Source: Hermatobates lingyangjiaoensis (taxonomy: Eukaryota > Arthropoda > Insecta > Hemiptera > Hermatobatidae). Taken from it: a stretch of 64,000 nucleotides of DNA. Position numbers and translations under genes: made by a program. The stretch is from NCBI GenBank assembly GCA_026182355.1, contig JAPFBL010000068.1:10515001-10579000 (forward strand). The letters are read 5' to 3'. Below, in pieces: positions 11,901 through 26,900 of the stretch. Position 1 is the stretch's first letter. Every line of letters begins with the position of its first letter. The notes under the pieces were generated by a model, which was not told the origin of the DNA, ran no database searches, and was given only the letters and a program-made list of their open reading frames with translations.

Positions 11901-14900
11901 TAGAGACCTTAAAACTCTAGACTTAGTAAAGTTATTGAAATATCCCAAGGCATGTCTTGGAAATGTACTCTGAATCTAAATTCGTAATATATTGTCTACT
12001 TTGCTGCAACCTTTGACAAGACGAGGTGACAAAACTACATACTGGAACAGGAAAGCGCCTGGTCGAGTATCTCGTGTCTACTGCAGAACTTAACGACACA
12101 ATCAAAATCCAGACTCACAACAACCGTCGGCAAAGAGTGATAAAATACTCTCAGGTGCAAATATCATTAAGCAATCCAATTAACAACGGGTTTCAAGAAA
12201 TACCATATTCAACAATGTTGCATTTGAATATTATGTACTGAATATTCTTTCTATTCCTGGAGAGGAAGAATATAACCATAAAATCGCTCACTTCACCTCC
12301 CACTGTTCAAGTTTCATCAGAATATGATTAATATATAAAAACATTAATATACTTCTTCAGATCACACAACAACCATCAACTACAACTACCAGCATTCATG
12401 CTGCATCAGAATATGAATAAATTTAGTAAATTATTGTAAATGTACCGCTTCTTCAACAACTATCATCAACTTGTACCACTGTTCTACTTAACGAAAAAAA
12501 ATTATATAAGGTAGAAATACATATTTCTGATAACTGAATAATTATCGACTTATAGATAATTATTTATTATAGATAATCATCATCTGAGTTACAGACGTAG
12601 ATGATTAATCAATAAATTACCAATATACTTATTCTGATCACCCAAAAGAACTCTCGACTACTCCTACACTATGCGAGTTACATAAAATATCAATAACATA
12701 TATGATATGTATAGACTTCTTCAGATATCTCAAAAACTAACAACTACTCCTCCCACCAGTACAGTTACATCACAATATGATTAACATAATAAGTATAAAT
12801 ATACTTTGTCGGATCATGCAATAACTATCGATCACTCCACCCACCATTCAGTGACCAATACATACAATAATATATAAGACATAAATTTCCTTTACGCAAA
12901 AAATATCGATGAACGCTCCCACCATTTGTTAGGTAAAGATGAGGATAATATAGATATATATATTGATGTATATACAATTTTGAGATCACTGACCAACCAT
13001 CGAATAATCCACCCCCCATTCCAACCATAAATGCATGTATAATGTTATATAATAATGCATATAAACATAATATACATTCAGGCAACATAATCGATGACAA
13101 CTCCCACCATATATTAGATAAAGACGAGGATAACACATATTAATCTATATTCACTCTTGATATCACTGAACAACAATTGAATAATCCCTCTCCCCCCCCC
13201 CCCCCAACATTTCAGTCACAAATGAATATAGTAATATATAATATATATATTCAGGCAACAATATCGATGGCCCTTCCCACAATTTGTTAGACAAAGACGA
13301 GGATAATATATATCGATGTAGATTCACTTCTTAAGATTACTGAACAACCATCAAAACGCCCCCATATATTGATGTATACATGATATATATGATGATATAT
13401 GTATATATGATGTACATATATTGATGTATATTCACTCTTCAGATCACTGAACAACAATTGAATAATCCCCCCCCCCCCCACCATTTCAGTCACAAATGAA
13501 TATAATAATATATGATATATATTCAGACAACAATATTGATGACCCTTCCCACCATTTGTTAGACAATGACGAGAATAATATATATTGATGTATACATGAT
13601 ATAAATCTATGATATATGATATATATGTATATATGATGTACATATATTGATGTATATTCACTCTTGAGATCACTGAACAACAATTGAATAATCTCCCCCC
13701 CCCCACCATTTCAGTCACAAATGAATATAATAATATATGATATATATTCAGACAACAATATTGATGACCCTTCCCACCATTTGTTAGACAAAGACGAGGA
13801 TAATATATATCGATGTAGATTCACTTCTTAAGATTACTGAACAACCATCAAAACGCCCCCATATATTGATGTGTCCATGATATATATGATGATATATGTA
13901 TATATGATTCACATATATTGATGTATATTCACTCTTGAGATCACTGAACAACAATTGAATAATCCCCCCCCCCCCCACCATTTCAGTCACAAATGAATAT
14001 AATAATATATGATATATATTCAGACAACAATATTGATGACCCTTCCCACCATTTGTTAGACAAAGACGAGGATAATATTTATTGATGTATACATGATATA
14101 AATGTATGATATATGATAGATATGTATATATGATGTACATATATTGATGTATATTCACTCTTGAGATCACTGAACAACAATTGAATAATCTCCCCCCCCA
14201 CCATTTCAGTCACAAATGAATATAATAATACATGATATATATTCAGACAACAATATCGATGACCCTTCCCACCATTTGTTAGACAAAGACGAGGATAATA
14301 TATATCGATGTAGATTCACTTCTTAAGATTACTGAACAACCATCAAAACGCCCCCATATATTGATGTATACATGATATATATGATGATATATGTATATAT
14401 GATGTACATATATTGATGTATATTCACTCTTCAGATCACTGAACAACAATTGAATAATCCCCCCCCCCCACCATTTCAGTCACAAATGAATATAATAATA
14501 TATGATATATATTCAGACAACAATATTGATGACCCTTCCCACCATTTGTTAGACAATGACGAGAATAATATATATTGATGTATACATGATATAAATCTAT
14601 GATATATGATATATATGTATATATGATGTACATATATTGATGTATATTCACTCTTGAGATCACTGAACAACAATTGAATAATCTCCCCCCCACCATTTCA
14701 GTCACAAAGGAATATAATAATATATGATATATATTCAGACAACAATATTGATGACCCTTCCCAACATTTGTTAAACAAAGACGAGGATAATATATATCGA
14801 TGTAGATTCACTTCTTAAGATTACTGAACAACCATCAAAACGCCTCCATATATTGATGTGTACATGATATATATGATGATATATGTATATATGATGTACA

Positions 14901-17900
14901 TATATTGATGTATATTCACTCTTGAGATCACTGAACAACAATTGAATAATCTCCCCCCCCCACCATTTCAGTCACAAATGAATATAATAATATATGATAT
15001 ATATTCAGACAACAATATCGATGACCCTTCCCACCATTTGTTAGACAATGACGAGGATAATATATATTGATGTATACATGATATAAATGTATGATATATG
15101 ATAGATATGTATATATGATGTACATATATTGATGTATATTCACTCTTGAGATCACTGAACAACAATTGAATAATCTCCCCCCCCACCATTTCAGTCACAA
15201 ATGAATATAATAATATATGATATATATTCAGACAACAATATTGATGACCCTTCCCACCATTTGTTAGACAATGACGAGGATAATATATATTGATGTATAC
15301 ATGATATAAATCTATGATATATGATAGATATGTATATATGATGTACATATATTGATGTATATTCACTCTTGAGATCACTGAACAACAATTGAATAATCTC
15401 CCCCCCCCCGCCATTTCAGTCACAAATGAATATAATAATATATGATATATATTCAGACAACAATATTGATGACCCTTCCCACCATTTGTTAGACAATGAC
15501 GAGGGTAATATATATTGATGTATACATGATATAAATGTATGATATATGATAGATATGTATATATGATGTACATATATTGATGTATATTCACTCTTGAGAT
15601 CACTGAACAACAATTGAATAATCCCCCCCCCCCACCATTTCAGTCACAAATGAATATAATAATATATGATATATATTCAGACAACAATATCGATGACCCT
15701 TCCCACCATTTGTTAGACAATGACGAGGATAATATATATTGATGTATACATGATATAAATGTATGATATATGATAGATATGTATATATGATATACATATA
15801 TTGATGTATATTCACTCTTGAGATCACTGAACAACAATTGAATAATCTCCCCCCCCCCACCATTTCAGTCACAAATGAATATAATAATATATGATATATA
15901 TTCAGACAACAATATTGATGACCCTTCCCACCATTTGTTAGACAATGACGAGAATAATATATATTGATGTATACATGATATATATGATGATATATGTATA
16001 TATGATGTACATATATTGATGTATATTCACTCTTGAGATCACTGAACAACAATTGAATAATCTCCCCCCCACCATTTCAGTCACAAATGAATATAATAAT
16101 ATATGATATATATTCAGACAACAATATTGATGACCCTTCCCACCATTTGTTAGACAATGACGAGAATAATATATATTGATGTATACATGATATAAATGTA
16201 TGATATATGATAGATATGTATATATGATGTACATGTATTGATGTATATTCACTCTTGAGATCACTGAACAACAATTGAATAATCTTTCCCCCCACCATTT
16301 CAGTCACAAATGAATATAATAATATATGATATATATTCAGACAACAAATCGATGACCCTTCCCACCATTTGTTAGACAATGACGAGGATAATATATATTG
16401 ATGTATACATGATATAAATATATGATATATGATAGATATGTATATATGATGTACATATATTGATGTATATTCACTCTTGAGATCACTGAACAACAATTGA
16501 ATAATCGCCCCCCCCCCCCGCCATTTCAGTTACAAATGATAATGAAGTAATAAATATAAATAGTTGTTCACACCTTTGAGCACTTGCATTCTTTGCGTCT
16601 TCTTTTAGACACATAATAAGACCTTTTTAAACGGTTACCTTTTCATTTTCAAGAGATACCATAGTTGTAGTAAGAGTGGAGGTATTATGGCATATTTTGT
16701 AGGTTTTCATGCTGCACTATTTAGCTGAAACTGAAAAACCAGACATTCGATATTAGTGGAAAGTTTCATAGTAGCCTATACATAAAATGTGATAGTGCAC
16801 TTACATCTTCCTCTCCTTTCCAGCCTGTAACATTTATGTTTCATTTGACATTAGATAAATCAATATTAAATATGCCTACATCATTTAAAATCTTTCTACC
16901 TTTCAACAGCTTACAATAATTTTCTAGCTCTACCATTTTACGAAAGTTAATAAACATTAGTTACCTGAATAATGTCAGATGTCCAAGAAAGATCGAGTGA
17001 AAATAAATACTTTGATGCAGTATTCTGAAATAAGTAGGCTTGAGTCATGGTTGCAACCACTGACTGGTTTTAGGAATCACTGGACAATGGTTTTTGTGAG
17101 AATGCTATGAAAGTGAGGTTTCCTCTGATTCAGGGGTAGCAGCCTGTCCTTCTTCTAATCCTCGCTTAATGTGATTTGTGACCAGTCGCGATGCCAAACA
17201 TCGTCTACTCCAGTTGACTGATAGACAGAGACTAAGGTCTTTATTCCGCGTGCTGCAAGCACTTGTTGAGATTGTACCTTCAGTTCTAGCTTAAACACAA
17301 TTAATACCAAGAATAAACAAGTTAAAAAAAAGTCTACCTTAGACATAGTATTCTCCAACTTCACTTTATAATAGTGGACCAACTCACTTTGGTATAGAAG
17401 ATCCTTGTGTCTGTTACAATACACAGATGTTAATACCGACAGTTATAATGTAAAATATATTAAGTGACGTAAGTAAGTAATCTTGTGACTGACACAAGTA
17501 AATAATTCCAGCACTTGTTCTTGACAATGATGTTTTGAATAAGTTGAAGTTGTGAAGATTCTTATTCATGATTTCAATAATCGCTGCCTACAATCAAACA
17601 TGAAGTGCATTTTAACATAATATGACAATACCATGAAGTGATATCATAAAGCGAACTTACCCTGGAACAGTACAGTTGCCACGGTAAGGAAGAGATGTCT
17701 CAACTACAAGGCAAAAAGGAACTTATATCCCTTCTTTCACTTTTCTAAATTAATGGTTCTCATATGAAAGTTACTACCTACCATCAGTCACTCATAAAAT
17801 CTAATAATTTTACAGTGCATTCTTTAAATTTCTTCTTGTTTGTGCATTAATTACCTGTCAATAACTTTCCTTTGGTTTGGTAAAAAAAAAGTACACAACT

Positions 17901-20900
17901 TGTAATCTCCATAGGAAGTAAAATATTTTCAAGTAAAATGAAGAAATAATTTCTGAAAATTTTTGATTATTAACAGAATTATGGATAATCAAGTGTCTAA
18001 TTATAAGATAAGAATACTCTTCAGAACTCTTCACCAGAACACGCAGTGTCACCTACATACATTTTAGAGTGTGATCGTATGTGGAATTGCTTGGTTGTTG
18101 TGTCGAAGCACCTAAATGAATAATTTTATATAAAAATAAAATTGAAATTATGATAATAATAAAACGTTTAATTTAATAACAGAAATTAAACTTAATAACA
18201 CAAATAAACAATAACTTGTTATAATAATATAACAATAATAATAATAATATAATAAGCTAACCTTACGTATTTATCCATGTTGCTTACCTCTAGACCACCC
18301 TGTATACAATGCAGAACACCATATTTGTACTATACATCAATTTTCTTACAGTAGCAATATAATTAACGTGAAGTTTGCTTGTTTAAGGCAGTGACGAGTT
18401 TTTCACTTCATGAGCACTTGTTCATTACCTTTTTCAGCAGTATTTTCTTCTGTGAGTTCTAGATGAATCTAATGATTCTTGAGTATTGACTCAACATGGA
18501 CGCCATTAATTTCAACTGCTAACACCAAAAGACTTATTAATCCATATTTAAACAATCATAATCTAATTGCTTCAATCATCAATACTACAATAATTCGAAG
18601 CATTTAAACATAATTTCCTAATTAGTTAAATGGGTTGAATTGAATAAATACTTTTAATCCTTGTAAAAGTAGTACGTTATACATGCACATTTCGCCATAA
18701 CTTTAAATCAATTGAACAATAATTCAAATACTCTCCTCTGATTGGTCCTGATGATACAGTTTGAACAACACTTGCGCAATAAATTATTATCTTATCATTA
18801 AATTAATATGAATTATCCAAGTAATAATTTAAAAAAATTGTATTATCATCAACAAAACATAAAATAATAAATTATTTGCATTACATTTTGAGGGAATGGA
18901 AATTTCTTTCAGAATATAAAAATTTTGTATAATTTAAAGATCAAATTTCAAGGGAATATAATTTCTTTTTAAGTTTTTAATTTTTAATTGCATGAACTTT
19001 GCAAACAAATAATTATGATTAAATGTTAACAAATTGCAAAACTAATAACAATTAATTTATGTATATTATTATACAAATTAGTAATTTTAATTTATAAAAC
19101 CTGTTGAATCTTACACTTGAAATAGAAAGTATAAATATAAATTAGTTTATTTGGTATTTCCATGTTTAACTATTTAACTGAATTCTTATTAAGTATACAA
19201 GTTTATTGAGTCCATACGTGAACTTTTGTTACAGTAACCTAATGAATAACACTTCAGAAATGCTTTGTATATAAGAATGCCAAACATTTAAGTCCACGTA
19301 GAAATTAACAGTTATAATAACTAATTATTCACATGAAATATTTAATAAGCATGAAGTAAAATTTAGAAATATAAAAAAGTGTTATATTATGCATATTATT
19401 TGTCCAAATATGATAATTCAACTATAATTAGGAATTTAATAATTTATTTCACATATTATCATTATCTTAAATGCAGTTATTCTTTTTAAATGATTGAACC
19501 TTTTGAAAACAATTTAATGTATAGATGAGTTTATATAGTATAGTAAGGTTATCAATGCAAACAAAATCAAAGTGTTATAATTTTTGATGAAGTAAAAGAA
19601 AAATAAATTAACATTGGATTCTCTATTCAAGCAGAAGAAAAGAATGTTTTTTGTACATTGTATTTTTGTTAAAATTTTGGTCAATCATTTTGCTAATGCT
19701 AAAACGAAGAATTCTAAAGTTCTCTTGTTAATACTTCTGTTGAAAACATGAAATAGCAAATTATGGATATAACTTGATACTATTTATATCAATGATATAA
19801 ATCTTAATTGATTATCATTTATTAATGACCAATTGATCTTCATTAGAATCAAACAGACAGGAAATATTAATATATATTTGAAGACGTAGTAATACTTAAT
19901 ACCAGTAATCATAAAATAGTTTATTTTTTAGAAATATGTGATATCAGTTTCATGGATGTGATAGAAAGAAAACATGGACAATCTCCAATTTCAGAGAAAA
20001 TGAATTTATGTTACTTTTGTTTCTATAATAATATTAGTGTTTAATCTGATTTGAGCCAAACCCTGTCAGATATAAAATATATCATTTAAGAAATAACTAT
20101 ATGAGTAAAAGTCATTCAACATACGTAACAAAATATAGTGATCCTATTTGTTTCATTGAATCAAATCTATTTCAGCTGCTCAATGTTCCATTATTTTTTT
20201 ATAACTGAAAAACAACAACTTCAGTCATTCATCAAGATTGTAATATATAGACTACTATTAATGTTAGTGCTTTTAAAAGGAGGTGCTTGATTTCTTTTTT
20301 CAACGACTTCAGTGCTATTTTGCTTTCCAAGCACCTCATTTCTCGTTTTGATGACAACAAAGACAGTGACAAATGACCAGAAAAAGTTGTTATTCCTTTG
20401 CGTATCTGTCTATACATACATCTGGTATATACTATATACTTTATAATATATGAGATCTTTTATGAAAACCAAGTGATAAACAAACCTGTTGCATATTTTA
20501 AACAAATATACAAGCTTTCGTTTGTGATTATCCTCGTTAAAATATGTTAATAATGTCAATTCTACTTTAGTTGAACTAACTGTTTTGTTTTAAAGAAATC
20601 CGTATTAAAAGGTATAAAAATAAGGGTGAGGGTTGTCTTAAAGTATTTACATAAGCCCATCTGTGAGCTGGTGATATTATTTGTATACTATATAAGTTTC
20701 GAAGTATAGCATTTTTTCTTGTATTTCTGTAATAATTTTTCACATCTTCGGATTTTTATTCTGTTATTCTCTTTTTTTTTGTTTTACATGTATATATTAC
20801 ACGATGTACATATATATATTATATATATAAATAAATTAGTTATTTATAGCACTGGTTCATTTTTTTTATTCTAACTTTAGTCGATTTTGAATACTTTACT

Positions 20901-23900
20901 ATGTCCAATTGCTTTAAAATGTGTTATATTATTTATTACAATAGCTCAACCCGTGAAAAATTTCAAGGTTTATGGAAAATGTCACAATATATATCTATTT
21001 TCAAAAGATATGATAATAAAATCCATATAAAATATAATGGGATATCATCACATTAATGTAAAAAGTATTACATACCTCAAATGGTAAAAAACATATGATA
21101 AATATAACAAAGTATATGTTTAGTAATTTATGCAACGTTTCAAGATAAGATTATGAAATAACTGAATAGAAACTTCTCTAAACATTCTTAACATTAATAC
21201 AGCTACAATGAAGTGTTGTAGAGATATTCGACAGGTTTTAATAAATACTAGACAACCCCGTAACTTCTTGGTCACTCCGTGTTAAAAATGTATTATAAAG
21301 TTACATATAAAGCAGCATATAACATAAATTCACTCAACGTAATTAGCAGGAATAACTGTTATTGCTGTTTCTTGTTATAAGTCATCAAAATAAAGATTCT
21401 TATGTGGCCCAAGCTTTTGATATAGTATCTTAACATGATTTAAGATATATACAGAAACTATATTTAATAAAACAAAAAATCATTTAAAAGTGGAAAATGT
21501 ATTTTTTTTATGATATAAATAAATAAAACATCAATTCAAGTTGTATACACACTCAAGCATATTTAAAGCAAACAAAAGCCTGTCAATTGAAATATTCCAT
21601 TCATTTTCACTAATATAAAATAACATTAATAAAAGGCATATCTTTTTATAATATTACCTTAGATCAGTCATATTTGTGTTCCTAAATTATTCATTTTAAA
21701 AATTCTGATGTAAGGTTTTATTACACGTACTTTCTTAATTTCATAGATCTGGATAATATGAAGGTTCCAACTATGTATTTTAAATAAAAATGTTGGTTTT
21801 CAAAGTTTCATTTGAACCTGGAAAACTAACCGATTCATGACAAATAAAATTGATTGTAAACTTATCGTTAAATGGTTAAAATCATTGAATTTTTTTTCAT
21901 TAAAATTATGACATCAAATCAGAAATATATTTACTGAAAATATTGTTATAAACAGATTATCTTGCATATTGATTACTAAAATAAACTTATAAAGATGTTG
22001 ATCGCTTACCTTATTGTTCTTAATCAGGTTTTCATCCTACGTAATGACTTTTTCATTTTATGTGATGTTGCAGACAGTGGCTCTGCATAAGAGTGCTCAA
22101 GCAAATAATAGTGGTCAGCTTTACAGTTCTATCCTAGTTGCCATCTTGTGACTTATACTTAAACATGTTTTTAGAATTTCTTATACAAGGTTAACAATGT
22201 CATACATTTTATTGACAGTTGAAATAAAGAAAACACTTCTCTCGAATATAGTAGAAAAAGATATCTTGTTACTTATACTAAGCGACTTTCTTAGCTAGCC
22301 TGTTAGATTATAAAGGTCTTCATTTTGCACCAATCCTCTTTCCTGGAAGCAAAATTTTGTCTACTCAGAAACTTACTAACTCCAGCTCACTACCTCTAAC
22401 ACTTTACAATAGACCCCCAGAATGTTATCTCAGAAGTACATTTGCCCATCTCCTTCCATGTTTTTCCATGTAGACTTTCAGACATATTGAGATTTGATTA
22501 TTTATATGTACATCATTGATATGAAAGACATTTTGAACGACTGTTCAATTTGTCTTATTTATAGTCAACAACAGCATTTATACAGACATTTTAATAATAA
22601 TTAAAACCGCTGATAACATTAATGGAAATGGTTATTATTCTGTTCGTTTTGTTAATAAGACAATTCAAGAAACATTTATACTTGTTTTGATCACTATCCA
22701 TTTTTCCAGCAATGAAATAGACAGCAGTAATCCCAGATACCAAATGGAAGATGACGGGACACTTAGAATACAGCAGGTGGAGGACAGTGACCTCGGTACT
22801 TACGAGTGCATGGCCAGGTCTCCTTATGGAGAGACTAAATCGAAACCAGCCAGAGCAGTCAAGGAAGCAGGCACCACTCCACGAGGTAGTGACAAACAAT
22901 CAAATTCTTAGATCACTGTTTCTCACCTTTAACCTCATTTTAGGTTTCTTGTACTGCCTTATTAAACTGTCAAAATGCTATTAAACTAGATGAAAAAAAT
23001 GTATTCACTGTAATGAGTTATTAAAATTAATTGAAATATAATTTTCAATTCAATATGTACATTCTTGAATTTTCTTCGACTTGTATTTTAGTGCTGTTGT
23101 ATTTATTATTTATATTATTTATTTATTGAATAATATTTATTATTACAAGTATTTATTATTAAATAAATATTTATTTTTGATAACATAAAATATTTCTAGC
23201 ATAACAATTTTTAAACAAAGTTGTGGATGATATTTCATAACTGAGCATAATTTAAATAGAAAATATGAAAACCTAAACATAACATTCACTTAATTTTCAT
23301 TTTCCTTTTTCTGGTCTATGGACTGACATTTCATGCCGTTCATTAATTTTCATTGATTTTGCTATTATTTCAATTTCTACATTTTATCATTAAATCTTTA
23401 TATCTTCTTGAGGATTTTTCTCAAAATAAAATATATTTCCTTTTTATACTGTACTGTAAGTAACAGTAAAACTGTATCACTCTTTCACTTCCACTTTATA
23501 CCATTGAGTCTTGAACACGGATTAGGCTGATACAAATTTCACCAAAATATTTCATTAGAAATACAGTGGTGAAAAATGAAGTAATACATTATCTTACCTA
23601 CATCAGTAATGAAGTAATACATATTTCTTATTTGTTTTGGCTTTAAACAAAACAAAGCAAAATAATTTCAACTTCTATCATTTTATTAGTTTTGCAACCT
23701 AATATTCTGTTAAAGTAGTAATTGGGCCTTAGAAAGATTGTTTTATGCCATTTTTATATGTTATTTGAACTTTACAACCCTTGCTCAAGGGCTACTTATA
23801 ATTGTTTGAATTAAATAATATTTGCAGCAATACATTAATTAATAGAATTTTAATGCATTAAATCTTTATAAATTTTTCAGAGATATAGAAACTGAACTTG

Positions 23901-26900
23901 AACAAATGAATGAAATCCAGAGATAGCAATATTAAGTAGTAATAACAAACTTATTTTTTATTTTTAATTATTTAAAATTTTTAAAAAAAATTATGTTAGG
24001 TGCCAGACCTGACTTTACATTGGAATTCTATTAAAACAACATGTATATTTTTCCCTTTAATAGACCAAGTTGCCTCTTACTTAGTTAATAGCTGCGTTGG
24101 TGGAAAGCGTTGCTGACCTGTGACTTGTTTGTTGAAGAGGAAATCAGTCTCTGGAGGAGGAAGCCCCAGGACCAGGTGGCCTCCCAAGGCGACACGATTC
24201 AGCTGGAATGCGAGGCTGTGGGAGGCACTGCAGTCGAGTGGACTAGAGACCAGGTTCCCCTCGAGCAAGGACCTCGTCGCAGGATATCCCCCGAAGGCAC
24301 CCTGACAGTTTCAAATGTTTCCACTCTGGATTCCGGCACTTACCAGTGCTCGGTCAACAGTCGATTTGCAACCTCCAGGCCTCTGCCTCAGTTACAGTCA
24401 ATTGTAAGTTAACTCCCAATAATTATTTCTTTTTTGTCTCAAATTTTTTATCATTTGCAGAAAATCAATAACATTTAAGCCATTCTTGAGCTTAAATGAA
24501 AACAATATACAGTAGGTTTAAAGGTATCATGCTTTGACATATATCACTTATTTCAACTTCAATATTTTGTATGCTTCAATAAGCTTTTCGAGTCGAATTC
24601 ACACCTTTTCAAATTAAATACGCCTTTTCTAAGTTAAATTACTTTTTTCTAATTATTCATTTTTTGCAAATTGAATTTAAAATTTTATGAAAATTCTGCA
24701 TATATACCTCATTTATAAAATCATGAAATATAAATTAATTAATACAGAATCAATCATTTTATTAAAAAGGAATCTAAATTTTAAGTTTAACTTAAGATTT
24801 TACAATTTAATGATTCTATTTAACGACATTTCTATATTACTCTAAAGACTTTCTATTTATTAGTTCTACATAAAAACAACTTGTTTAATCCTCTGAGGTC
24901 CTTGCCGCAGGTTTTCAGATTCCACAAACCATTTGTATAATTCAATATTTCTTTTTGTCAAAGCCCCTCCTCGGTTGATCTATCCACCAGAAAACATGCG
25001 AGTTATGAGTGGGCGGACTGTGGAAATACGATGTGACGCTACAGGATACCCGACACCTCTCATCTCCTGGTACCACGATGGACAGACGGTTCAAGCATCT
25101 GAGAGGATTTCTTTTGAGTATGGAGGTATAAAATTAATAATTACATTGATTTCAATAATTGTTTAGAAATTACATAAATTAATTTACCGTTTATTCTGAA
25201 CAATTACTAAGATTGTAGGTCCCGCTCATGTACTCTAGGCTAATCATTATTGAAGTATATGAATTTTTTAAGTGATACTGTTTAAAATGAAACAGTGCAT
25301 TTAGAATAGAAGGAAATTATATATCCAGTTTTGGTTATTGCGGATAGATATTTTCTCAATAACATTAAATTTCAAAGAAATCTAATTATTTTCTGGACTT
25401 AAGATGTATTTCTTTGTTCCATAATTATATTTTGAATCATATAAACTTGCATTTTCACAGATTAGATTGAGCTAGATCATTGGGTGTGGTAATCAAACTT
25501 TACAACTCAAACATTGCAATTAACAAAACAATTATAAGAAGTTATGCATTAAAATGAAAGTAAATGGTTAATTCAATAAAACTTGTAGTTGTTAATTTTA
25601 TAAAATCAATTTAGAAAAACAGGTTTTGAGTTATAATTATGTAGAATCCATTCTCAAGGAACTAAAAGAATAGTTGTTATATGTCTACTTACGTTAACAG
25701 GGTTGTTATTATTTAGGGTCATCACTGAAGATCTCGGATGCGATACTGTCTGACTCCGGCCTGTACACCTGCATCGCTCAGAACACGGAAGGGCAGACGG
25801 AGGGCAGTGGAGAGCTCCGGGTGAGGGGACTGGGTCCCCCCTCGCTGGTCATCTCGCCTTTCCCTTTGTCTGCTCAGGTTGGTTCCTCTGTCGAGCTCCC
25901 CTGCAAAGCAGACGGCCAGCCTTCCCCTCGCGTCACATGGTTCCACAATGGTCAGCCTCTTCAAGTCGATCGCCAACATAAGTATGCTATGGACCGCAAT
26001 CATTCATCACATAGCAAATCATTGAATTTTTGTTTTTCATTTTGCTTGTAATAGGGTTTTCCCTGCAGGAAGTTTAAGGATGTATAATCTTAAACAGAGT
26101 GACGCTGGCCTCTACAGGTGCCTGGCTTGGAACATTCACGGCAATGTATCTGCTGACGCTCTTCTCAGAGTCACTGGTAATTCTAACAGTTGTTTAACAA
26201 TCAATTGGAAATAATTGTTTTTCAATTCTCTGCTTTCTTTTAGGAGCAACAGGTATCACCGACAGTATTGTCCTTCAGGCTTTTGATGAGGCCAGACTTT
26301 CAGTCGATCGAGCAGTCAATTCAACCATTGAGAAATACTTCTCTAAGAAACTTGGCAAAACTCCAACATCCATCATGAGACTCCTCAGGTAGAACCTTTT
26401 GTTCCCATTATAATTTTAATTCAAAAGCAAAATAAGATTACCACGTGATTTCTTTTTAAAATTTTTAACAAATGTCAATTTTGTTTTTCAAACTCTCCTG
26501 AGTTTTTTCTAATAAACATTCTCTACTAATTATTTTCAATTTCAGATATCCTGATGCTGAAGCAAGAATATTTGTAAAGCCGGCTGATATATTTGAAAAA
26601 ACTCTTCTCAATATTAGAAGACATATTTCTACCGGAATTCATGTAAATGCAACTGAAGGTACATTTAATTTCTTAAAATCAATTTTATTTGAATAGAAAA
26701 CAGCACTTTTATATATTCTCAATATCTACTTACTGTCTTGACGATCAATGTCAAATAATTAAAAAAAGAAATATACATACATCTCTTTTTATTAAAGGTT
26801 TTCATTAAACTAATCCGGTCTAATGTTACTGAACCCAGACTAAATTCAGACCTTGGGTAGAGCCTGATTTCACCTTCCCAGCTGTTTCAGATGTAGAGAA

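Noticed and set aside
13287..16496. Long minus-strand open frames (up to 211 codons) with repeated motifs such as [16 protein letters not shown]
   Set aside because: They fall entirely within the satellite; frames stay open because unit lengths are near a multiple of three. Composition is AT-tract translation with no domain and no splice context.
17155..17424. 89-codon minus-strand open frame with a hydrophobic stretch
   Set aside because: No recognisable domain, no splice or promoter context; ordinary length for AT-rich intron.
25950..26060. GC donor or retained intron in the Ig4 region
   Set aside because: A GT donor at 25982 with the AG at 26053-26054 joins in frame and gives a good Ig4 sequence, so no unusual splice is needed.
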